From Flavobacteriaceae bacterium (GTDB taxonomy: Bacteria; Bacteroidota; Bacteroidia; Flavobacteriales; Flavobacteriaceae): 5,504 nt of DNA. The notes under the pieces were generated by a model. That model did no database searches, was not told the origin of the DNA, and saw only the letters and a program-made list of their open reading frames with translations. The translations under genes were made by a program, and so were the position numbers. The stretch covers positions 1 through 5,504 of the forward strand of contig JABHBC010000101.1 of NCBI GenBank assembly GCA_018674025.1. Direction: 5' to 3'. Shown piece after piece: positions 1-5,504 of the stretch (its first letter is position 1; each line of letters opens with the position of its first letter).

Positions 1-571
1 AGCAGTTGCTTACCATGAAGCTGGTCATGCAACAGTAAGTTGGATGCTCGAACATGCTGCTCCACTAGTAAAAGTTACTATTGTTCCAAGAGGACAATCT
101 TTAGGAGCAGCCTGGTATTTACCAGAAGAAAGATTAATAGTCAGACCCGAACAAATGCTTGATGAAATGTGTGCTGCACTCGGTGGTAGAGCAGCTGAAA
201 AAGTTATTTTCAATAAAATCTCAACAGGTGCTCTAAGTGATTTAGAGAAAGTTACCAAACAAGCTCGAGCGATGGTTACAGTTTATGGGTTAAATGACAA
301 AGTTGGTAATCTCACATACTATGATTCATCCAATGGAAATGATTATGGTTTTACAAAACCATACAGTGAGAAAACTGCTGAAACAATTGATAAAGAGATT
401 TCTTCAATAATAGAGAAACAATATCAAAGAGCCATAAAATTATTAGAAGATAATAAATCAAAATTAATAGAACTAGCTGAGGTATTGTTAGACAAAGAAG
501 TTATATTCAAAGATAATCTAGAAAAAATATTTGGCAGTAGACCGTTTGATAAAGAAGTAATAAATTCATGA
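1..571 (+). CDS. ftsH: ATP-dependent zinc metalloprotease FtsH, C-terminal part (5' end outside window)
   Basis: Membrane-anchored AAA+ protease that unfolds and degrades misfolded or regulatory membrane and cytosolic proteins. Only the last 189 codons are present, in the frame beginning at base 2; the transmembrane and AAA+ ATPase parts lie upstream of the window. The fragment opens directly on the M41 peptidase signature AYHEAGH: HEAGH (fragment residues 5-9, bases 14-28) supplies two zinc-ligand histidines and the catalytic glutamate. The third ligand is probably the aspartate in STGALSD (fragment residue 80). The segments VTIVPRGQSLGAAWYLPEER and LGGRAAEKV are typical peptidase-domain blocks, and the C-terminus ending IFGSRPFDKE resembles flavobacterial FtsH. 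The frame ends at TGA (569-571). It is the first visible gene of a same-strand cluster with LUD, cdsA and psd, separated from the LUD gene by 68 bp. The family call is essentially certain; co-transcription with the downstream genes is inferred. Confidence 0.97.
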   Translation, partial: AVAYHEAGHATVSWMLEHAAPLVKVTIVPRGQSLGAAWYLPEERLIVRPEQMLDEMCAALGGRAAEKVIFNKISTGALSDLEKVTKQARAMVTVYGLNDKVGNLTYYDSSNGNDYGFTKPYSEKTAETIDKEISSIIEKQYQRAIKLLEDNKSKLIELAEVLLDKEVIFKDNLEKIFGSRPFDKEVINS

Positions 572-602
572 TAATTTTATATTTATTTAGTATTTGAATT
601 TA

Positions 603-610
603 TATATTTG
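603..610 (+). promoter_or_regulatory. Possible Bacteroidota-type -7 promoter element before the LUD-cdsA-psd genes
   Basis: TATATTTG matches the Bacteroidota sigma-ABfr -7 consensus TAnnTTTG exactly and ends 29 bases before the TTG start at 640, which would leave a short leader. I see no TTG in the expected -33 position about 17-23 bases upstream (roughly 577-586). The gap is so AT-rich that a chance match is quite possible. If real, it would let the three downstream genes be expressed separately from ftsH. Confidence 0.3.
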
Positions 611-639
611 ATTCTAAGTAATTTATATATAATTCCAAG

Positions 640-1248
640 TTGAATTTTTTCAAAAACATATTTAAAAAAAATAAACCTACAAATAAAACTTCTTCATCTA
701 ATAAGGATGAAAAAAGTAGTTTTATGCCAAAAATAGAGACCCCTACAGATAATAGATTTGTTCAAAATTTTATCAAAAATGGAGGTAAGTTTTTATACTC
801 AGAAAATGAAAATGAAGTAAATAAAAACATCGCTCTTATCATTGAAGAAAACGGTTGGAAAGAATCCAGTCTATTTAGTCTAGACAAAGAAATATTAAAA
901 AAATTCAAATTAGATTATTCTTTTTCAAAAAATTCTAAAGATGAAACTAAGAGTCTTATTACCACTTGTGAATACTTAATTGCAGATGATGGATCAATCT
1001 TAATTTCATCAAACCAAGTAGCTGAAAAAAAACTAAATGAACTTCCTGAAAATATTATAATTTTGGCTAAAACTGATCAACTAATAAATAATATTAGTGA
1101 GGGTCTGTCAGGAATTAAAAATAGCGGGGCATCAATTCCTAGTAACATAACAAACTTAAAACATTTCAAAGATTGTAATGATAAAGATTTTTTAAGCTAC
1201 GGAAGTAGTTCAAAAAACTTATATTTGATACTATTAGAAAATCAATAA
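640..1248 (+). CDS. LUD-domain (LutC/YkgG-like) protein of unknown role, TTG start
   Basis: A 202-residue soluble protein related to the LUD family, which includes the lactate-utilisation proteins LutB/LutC. The best family marker is the stretch around residues 109-138: TCEYLIADDGSILISSNQ, then LNELPENIIILAK, matching the LUD pattern of an acidic/glycine turn, a beta strand and the LP..I strand. Near the C-terminus DFLSYGSSSKNLYLILLE (184-200) is typical of the Bacteroidota version. Residues 1-12 are basic and aromatic (MNFFKNIFKKNK), followed by a Ser/Lys/Asn-rich linker to about 27. The start is TTG: an in-frame TAA lies at 619-621 and no ATG or GTG falls between. The first internal ATG (codon 29) would remove the N-terminus that relatives have. 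Only two cysteines (110, 179) are present and there is no CxxC cluster, so it is not an iron-sulfur LutA/LutB type. No lutA or lutB is adjacent. Its function is not established; lactate use is doubtful because the neighbours are ftsH and phospholipid genes. Confidence 0.88.
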   Translation: MNFFKNIFKKNKPTNKTSSSNKDEKSSFMPKIETPTDNRFVQNFIKNGGKFLYSENENEVNKNIALIIEENGWKESSLFSLDKEILKKFKLDYSFSKNSKDETKSLITTCEYLIADDGSILISSNQVAEKKLNELPENIIILAKTDQLINNISEGLSGIKNSGASIPSNITNLKHFKDCNDKDFLSYGSSSKNLYLILLENQ

Positions 1249-1257
1249 TTATTTAAA

Positions 1258-2082
1258 TTGAAAGAGCTTTTAAAAAGAACAATTTCTGGTTTTATTTATG
1301 CATCACTATTTCTGCTGTCACTAAAGTCCCAATTAGCATTTATAATTTTAATATTTTCTTTTGGAATAATATGTAATGTTGAGTTTAGTCGATTAGTTAA
1401 TCAAAGGAGTTATGTCTCTTATATAATATTTGCTTTTCTGTATGTTTATTTTACGTATTTTGAATACACTTTAATCAGCAACTCATTTTTTAACGAAAGT
1501 AAAGACATCATTTTAGTCTTTAGTGTTTTTGTATTAATATTTTTAATCAGAGATCTTTTTGTTAAAAAGAATTTACCAAAGTTTTTAGCCAGAAATTATA
1601 TTGCTTCAACATTCTACATTTCTAGTTCTTTTGTTTTTATAGCCCTAATACCTATGTTCTTTGATAATTTTAATTCAGGTATTATTTTAGGTGTTTTCGT
1701 TTTAGCATGGGTAAATGATTCTTTTGCATATGCAATTGGGAAAAACTTTGGGAAGCAAAAACTATTTGAAAGCGTATCTCCAAACAAAACAATTGAAGGT
1801 TTCTTTGGTGGATTATTTTTTACTTGTATAAGTAGTTATGCCATAAGTTATTTTACGGAGTCTTTTTTAACTAATTCAAATTGGTTATTTATTGGTATAA
1901 TAGTTAGTATTTTTGGGACAATTGGTGATTTAATTGAATCCAAATACAAAAGACAAGCTAAAGTAAAAGATAGTGGAATAATACTTCCTGGTCATGGTGG
2001 TTTATTAGACAGATTAGATAGTATAATACTCGCCTCGCCATTTATATACTTATTTTTAATTTTTTTAGATTATGTTTCATAA
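1258..2082 (+). CDS. cdsA: Phosphatidate cytidylyltransferase (CDP-diacylglycerol synthase), TTG start
   Basis: Integral inner-membrane enzyme converting CTP and phosphatidic acid to CDP-diacylglycerol and pyrophosphate, the branch point to all phospholipids. It has 274 residues, normal for the family, and is strongly hydrophobic with about eight likely membrane segments (roughly 11-40, 52-77, 84-104, 118-136, 139-160, 182-200, 208-224, 255-271). The CDS signature runs from S228 to D254: SKYKR, then KDSG (237-240), then PGHGGLLDRLD (244-254), carrying the conserved metal- and nucleotide-binding acids. The third signature position is Tyr rather than the usual aliphatic residue or Phe. A second conserved block is W151-G181, including WVNDSFAYAIG and SPNKTIEG. 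The start is TTG: the in-frame stop of the preceding gene (TAA, 1246-1248) is followed only by TTA, TTT and AAA, and the family-typical KRTISG begins six codons in. The first ATG would be codon 133. The gene sits 9 bp after the LUD gene and overlaps psd by 11 bp. Confidence 0.96.
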   Translation: MKELLKRTISGFIYASLFLLSLKSQLAFIILIFSFGIICNVEFSRLVNQRSYVSYIIFAFLYVYFTYFEYTLISNSFFNESKDIILVFSVFVLIFLIRDLFVKKNLPKFLARNYIASTFYISSSFVFIALIPMFFDNFNSGIILGVFVLAWVNDSFAYAIGKNFGKQKLFESVSPNKTIEGFFGGLFFTCISSYAISYFTESFLTNSNWLFIGIIVSIFGTIGDLIESKYKRQAKVKDSGIILPGHGGLLDRLDSIILASPFIYLFLIFLDYVS

Positions 2083-2716
2083 AGAGGGTCACAAAATTAT
2101 ACTATTAACATTCATTACTGTTGTAATTATAACGCTTTTATTAGATTATTTTTCAATAAATCATAAAACCTACATTCAGATATTTTTAATAATTCAATTA
2201 ATAATAGTTTTACAATTCTTTAGAAACCCTAAAAGGATAACAAATTTTGGTGATAATAATATTGTATCTCCAGTAGATGGTAAAGTTGTGGTAATAGAGG
2301 AAGTTTTTGAACCAGAATACTTTAAAGAAAAAAGAATTCAAGTTAGTATATTTATGTCTCCAATAAATGTTCATGTAACAAGGTATCCTATAGGCGGTCA
2401 AGTTACATATTCTAAATACCATCCAGGGAAATATTTAGTTGCTTGGCATCCAAAATCTAGTACTGAAAATGAAAGAACATCTATTGTAATCAAAAATGAA
2501 AATTGTGGTGAAATTTTATATAGGCAGATCGCTGGTGCATTAGCAAAAAGAATTGTAAATTATGCAAAAGAATCTAGCTATGTAAATCAGGGAGATGATG
2601 CTGGTTTTATAAAATTTGGGTCAAGAGTAGACCTATTTCTTCCTTTAGATACTAAAATTAATGTCACTCTCAATCAAAAAGTAAAAGGGGCTGAAGATAT
2701 AATTGCTAGAGTTTAG
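2072..2716 (+). CDS. psd: Phosphatidylserine decarboxylase, short (~215-residue) type
   Basis: Pyruvoyl-dependent membrane enzyme that decarboxylates phosphatidylserine to phosphatidylethanolamine. It has 214 residues, the length of the short PSD class rather than the roughly 300 of the E. coli type. Two hydrophobic segments (about 9-25 and 34-50) anchor the N-terminus. The family blocks follow: SPVDGKV (66-72, with D69), SIFMSPINVHVTRYP (92-106, with H101), and ENERTS (132-137). The self-cleavage site is GFIKFGSRVDLFLP (178-191). Cleavage between Gly183 and Ser184 would create the large beta chain and a small alpha chain whose N-terminal Ser becomes the pyruvoyl group. D69 and H101 are the likely partners of Ser184 in processing, by family analogy. 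The ATG lies inside the end of cdsA (11-bp overlap, different frame), which suggests translational coupling. It ends at TAG (2714-2716), one base from the valS stop. PS synthase is not adjacent. Confidence 0.95.
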   Translation: MFHKEGHKIILLTFITVVIITLLLDYFSINHKTYIQIFLIIQLIIVLQFFRNPKRITNFGDNNIVSPVDGKVVVIEEVFEPEYFKEKRIQVSIFMSPINVHVTRYPIGGQVTYSKYHPGKYLVAWHPKSSTENERTSIVIKNENCGEILYRQIAGALAKRIVNYAKESSYVNQGDDAGFIKFGSRVDLFLPLDTKINVTLNQKVKGAEDIIARV

Positions 2717-2717
2717 C

Positions 2718-5354
2718 CTATCTATCAAGACTACTCAGGGAATCTTTAATTGCTTTTATTTTTGATAAAGCATCTTGCTCTTTGTCTTTTTCAATTTGAA
2801 TTACTTTGTCAGGAGCATTTTCTACAAAGCGAGAATTTGATAACTTTTTTCGAACTGAATTTAAAAAACCTTCAATATATTGTAACTCTTTTTTCAGTTT
2901 TATGATTTCCTCCTCTATATTAATATTATTATTATCAACAGGAACATAATAGTTATTTGACTTTACACGGAATGAAATAGAGTTTTCAACCTCAATCTTA
3001 GTGTAAACAAGCTTGCTAATATTACATAGTTTAATGATCAGTGAATCTAAATTAGAACTATTATTTTCATTGTTTAAAACATGTAATTCAATAGAATTTT
3101 TGAAGGAAATATTTTTTTCTTTACGAATAGTTCTAATAGAACTAATTACTTGTGAAGTAAAATCAAAATCTTTAATCATCTTTCTGTTAACACTTTCTAC
3201 TTTAGGCCAAGCAGAAACTATTAATGCTTCATTTACTGATCTATTTGAAATATTTTGCCAAATTTCTTCTGAAATAAAAGGCATAAAAGGATGTAGAACT
3301 CTTAAATTATTTTCAAAAATATTAATCACGGAATCAAAAGTTAATTTATCTATTGGATGTTGATATTCTGGCTTTATTAGCTCTAATAACCACGAGCAAA
3401 AGTCATCCCAAATTAATTTATAAACACACATTAAGGCATCACTAAGTCTATACTTATTAAAATGATCTTCAATTTCAACTAAGACTGATTGAAATTTATT
3501 TTCATACCATTGAATTGATAGTTTACTGTACTCAGGTTGTTCAATATCCTCAACAGACCAGCCATTAATCAATTTATAGGAATTCCAAATTTTATTTGAA
3601 AAAGATTTACCTTGTTGACATAATGACTCATCAAACATTAAATCATTTCCAGCAGAGGCACTTAATAATAAACCTACTCGAACAGAATCTGCACCATAAT
3701 CTTTAATTAATTTTAATGCATCAGGTGAATTTCCTAAAGATTTACTCATTTTTCTTCTTTGCTTATCTCTAACTAAGCCTGTCAAATAAATGTTTGAAAA
3801 TGGTTTTGTGTTTTTAAACTCATAGCCTGCAATAATCATTCTTGCAACCCAAAAAAATAAAATATCGGGCCCAGTAACTAAGTCATTAGTTGGATAATAA
3901 TAATTAATTTCGTCATTGTCTGGGTTGTTTATACCATCAAAAACACTTATTGGCCAAAGCCATGAAGAAAACCATGTATCAAGAACATCAGACTCTTGTT
4001 TTAAATCAGATAGTTTTAAGTTTTTATTATTAGTCTTTTCAATTGCAACACTTAAAGCATCTTTAATATTAGTAGCAACTACGTAATCATTTTTACCCTT
4101 GCCATAATAAAAGGCTGGTATTTGTTGACCCCAATAAAGCTGTCTTGAAATATTCCAATCTCTAATGTTTTCTAACCAGTGCTTATATGTGTTTTCAAAT
4201 TTCTTGGGGAATAATTTAATTTCCTCGTCTTTTAAAACAGATTTAATTGCAGGTTTAACTAATTCTTCCATTTTCAAAAACCATTGATCACTAAATTTTG
4301 GCTCTATAATAGCATTAGTTCTTTCGCTTATCCCAACATTGTGAGAAATTTGTTCAATTTTATCAACTAAACCTTGTTTAGTTAGTTTATCTATGATTTC
4401 TTTTCTAGCTACAAATCTATCTTTACCTTCAAATTCTAATCCATGTCTATTTAATGTTGCATCATCATTTAAAATATCAATTACCTCAAGATTATGTCTA
4501 TCTCCTATTAATTTATCATTTAAATCGTGTGCAGGAGTTACTTTCAGACATCCTGTGCCAAAATCAATATCTACATAATCATCTTCAATCAGAGGAATTG
4601 ATCTATTACATAAAGGAACTATAATTTTTTTTCCTTTTAATTTATGAAACCTTTTATCAGTTGGATTAACACAGATTGCACTATCCCCTAAAATAGTCTC
4701 AGGTCTGGTAGTGGCAATTGTAATATAACTATCCTCATTTTCTACTTTATATTTTATGTAATATAAATTATCTTTTCTCTCGACATAATTGACTTCTTCA
4801 TCAGAAAGAGTGGTCTTAGCCTCAGGATCCCAATTAACCATTCTGTAACCTTTGTAAATAAGGCCTTTATTGTGAAGATCAATAAAAGTAGAAATAACAG
4901 ACTTGCTCATATCCTCATCCATTGTAAACTTGGTTCTATCCCAGTCACAAGAGCATCCTAATTTTTTTAATTGATCTAAAATTATTCCCCCATAATTTTC
5001 TTTCCATTCCCAAGCATGTTTTAAAAAAGATTCTCTGTCTAAATCTTCTTTATTAATTCCTTGCTTTTTCAAACTATCAACTACTTTTGCCTCCGTAGCA
5101 ATTGAAGCATGATCAGTGCCTGGAACCCAACATGCATTTTTACCTTTTAGCCTTGCTCTTCTTATTAGAATGTCTTGAATTGTATTATTAAGCATATGCC
5201 CCATGTGCAATACACCTGTAATATTTGGAGGGGGAATAACTATCGTATAAGGTTCCCTATGATCAGGCTTTGAACTAAAATATTTATTTTTTAACCAATA
5301 TGAATACCACTTTTGTTCTACTTCAGAGGAAATATAATTAGGAAGAACACTCAT
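2718..5354 (-). CDS. valS: Valyl-tRNA synthetase
   Basis: Cytosolic class I aminoacyl-tRNA synthetase that charges tRNA-Val and edits misactivated threonine. It is complete at 878 residues, within the usual size. The Rossmann catalytic core carries the HIGH motif as HMGH (50-53, within PPPNITGVLHMGHM) and the KMSKS loop exactly (535-539). The inserted editing domain (about 195-345) shows TTRPET (215-220) and FGTGCLKVTPAHD (265-277), where K271, T273, D277 and D280 fit the known editing-pocket residues of ValRS. RDWNISRQLYWGQQIP (398-413) and DVLDTWFSSWLWPIS (456-470) are core blocks of the type seen in Bacteroidota. The anticodon-binding helical domain covers about 610-755. The C-terminal tRNA-binding arm (about 812-877) looks like a coiled coil rich in Lys, Glu, Ile and Leu. 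The start is ATG at 5354-5352, giving the normal N-terminus; the stop is TAG. It lies tail to tail with psd with one base between, and is transcribed away from the lipid genes. Confidence 0.98.
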   Translation of the reverse strand: MSVLPNYISSEVEQKWYSYWLKNKYFSSKPDHREPYTIVIPPPNITGVLHMGHMLNNTIQDILIRRARLKGKNACWVPGTDHASIATEAKVVDSLKKQGINKEDLDRESFLKHAWEWKENYGGIILDQLKKLGCSCDWDRTKFTMDEDMSKSVISTFIDLHNKGLIYKGYRMVNWDPEAKTTLSDEEVNYVERKDNLYYIKYKVENEDSYITIATTRPETILGDSAICVNPTDKRFHKLKGKKIIVPLCNRSIPLIEDDYVDIDFGTGCLKVTPAHDLNDKLIGDRHNLEVIDILNDDATLNRHGLEFEGKDRFVARKEIIDKLTKQGLVDKIEQISHNVGISERTNAIIEPKFSDQWFLKMEELVKPAIKSVLKDEEIKLFPKKFENTYKHWLENIRDWNISRQLYWGQQIPAFYYGKGKNDYVVATNIKDALSVAIEKTNNKNLKLSDLKQESDVLDTWFSSWLWPISVFDGINNPDNDEINYYYPTNDLVTGPDILFFWVARMIIAGYEFKNTKPFSNIYLTGLVRDKQRRKMSKSLGNSPDALKLIKDYGADSVRVGLLLSASAGNDLMFDESLCQQGKSFSNKIWNSYKLINGWSVEDIEQPEYSKLSIQWYENKFQSVLVEIEDHFNKYRLSDALMCVYKLIWDDFCSWLLELIKPEYQHPIDKLTFDSVINIFENNLRVLHPFMPFISEEIWQNISNRSVNEALIVSAWPKVESVNRKMIKDFDFTSQVISSIRTIRKEKNISFKNSIELHVLNNENNSSNLDSLIIKLCNISKLVYTKIEVENSISFRVKSNNYYVPVDNNNINIEEEIIKLKKELQYIEGFLNSVRKKLSNSRFVENAPDKVIQIEKDKEQDALSKIKAIKDSLSSLDR

Positions 5355-5477
5355 ATTATATAAAAATTAATTATTGATTTACAAAAGTACTTATATTTCT
5401 TTATCTGAGGAATAATAATTATATTTATCTACTTAATTTTAATTATTTTTTTTTATAAAAATTAAACAATAAATCTA
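5355..5477. other. Divergent AT-rich intergenic region upstream of valS
   Basis: These 123 bp separate valS (-) from a possible gene on the + strand at 5478. The region is almost entirely A/T, with a run of nine T (5446-5454). A perfect 8-base inverted repeat, TTAATTTT (5433-5440) and AAAATTAA (5458-5465), has a 17-base loop and contains no G or C, so it would form at best a weak hairpin. I see no T-box-like leader, tRNA or other structured RNA here. It probably carries the valS promoter. Confidence 0.6.
5382..5389 (-). promoter_or_regulatory. Possible Bacteroidota-type -7 promoter element for valS
   Basis: Read on the minus strand this is TACTTTTG, an exact match to the TAnnTTTG -7 consensus of Bacteroidota. 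It ends 27 bases before the valS ATG, almost the same spacing as the candidate at 603-610 before the LUD gene. No clear -33 TTG is visible at the expected distance upstream on that strand (around 5406-5413), so the support is one element plus position. Confidence 0.42.
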
Positions 5478-5504
5478 ATGAAAAACATACTAATGTTGTT
5501 AGGC
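5478..5504 (+). CDS. Possible start of an unidentified gene running off the window
   Basis: An ATG at 5478 opens nine codons (MKNILMLLG) up to the window edge without a stop. A basic residue followed by a hydrophobic run could be the first beta strand of a nucleotide-binding fold or the start of a signal peptide or membrane segment; the visible part cannot tell these apart. It would be divergent from valS. The upstream 123 bp are AT-rich, and no TAnnTTTG element is seen on the + strand. No product can be named. Confidence 0.35.

Noticed and set aside
25..258. Open frame on the minus strand opposite ftsH (77 codons)
   Set aside because: It lies wholly antisense to the conserved FtsH peptidase domain and has no recognisable family features; a coding shadow.
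640..1248. LutC assignment and a lactate-oxidation role for the LUD protein
   Set aside because: Only the LUD fold is supported. There is no lutA or lutB neighbour, and the surrounding genes concern membrane protease and phospholipid functions, so the specific name is not justified.
2210..2422. Open frame on the minus strand opposite psd (70 codons)
   Set aside because: It is antisense to the conserved PSD blocks and its residue composition (Tyr, Asn, Phe, Ile rich) reflects the AT-rich complement; a coding shadow.
3013..3363. Open frame on the plus strand inside valS (116 codons)
   Set aside because: It is antisense to the ValS anticodon-binding and C-terminal regions, with no family resemblance and no upstream signal; a coding shadow.
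4393..4578. Open frame on the plus strand inside valS (61 codons)
   Set aside because: It is antisense to the ValS editing domain, which is intact and conserved; a coding shadow.
5433..5465. Inverted repeat TTAATTTT / AAAATTAA around a run of nine T, as a possible terminator or operator
   Set aside because: The stem is pure A/T with a 17-base loop, so it is weak, and such repeats are expected by chance in this composition. It also lies upstream of valS, where no transcript is known to end.
5355..5477. T-box or other tRNA-sensing leader before valS
   Set aside because: The valS leader is at most 123 bp, nearly all A/T, without a T-box sequence or stable stems, and T-box control is mainly a Firmicutes feature.

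Overview
This window is a low-GC (clearly AT-rich throughout), densely coding bacterial segment. I assign it to the Bacteroidota, most likely a Flavobacteriales-type lineage and perhaps a streamlined marine or free-living one. The reasons are the FtsH, LUD-domain, CdsA and short PSD protein sequences, which read like flavobacterial family members, the ftsH - LUD - cdsA - psd gene order familiar from that phylum, the lack of Shine-Dalgarno-like sequences before the starts, and two TAnnTTTG motifs of the type used as the Bacteroidota -7 promoter element. The phylum call comes from recall of protein families, not from a search.

Layout. Positions 1-571 (+) hold the C-terminal end of ftsH, the AAA+ zinc protease, entered just before its HEAGH zinc motif. 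A 68-bp AT-rich gap with a possible promoter (603-610) follows. Next are a LUD-domain protein (640-1248, +), phosphatidate cytidylyltransferase cdsA (1258-2082, +) and a short phosphatidylserine decarboxylase psd (2072-2716, +). Gaps are 9 bp between LUD and cdsA and an 11-bp overlap between cdsA and psd, so these three are very likely co-transcribed. The opposite strand is filled by a complete valS (5354-2718, -), whose stop lies one base from the psd stop. The last 150 bp are the valS leader region, with a possible promoter, and the first nine codons of a possible divergent gene at 5478 (+) that runs off the edge.

How the genes work together. CdsA makes CDP-diacylglycerol from phosphatidic acid. 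PSD performs the last step to phosphatidylethanolamine. The enzyme between them, PS synthase, is not in the window. FtsH is a membrane-anchored quality-control protease. The LUD protein has no assigned role here, but its fixed place between a membrane protease and phospholipid enzymes hints at membrane or lipid homeostasis. valS is an unrelated housekeeping gene.

I found no mobile element, CRISPR array, RNA gene, prophage or convincing undescribed system. The most unusual points are consecutive genes that both appear to start with TTG, the orphan LUD protein with a possible membrane-binding N-terminus, and the one-base tail-to-tail junction of psd and valS.
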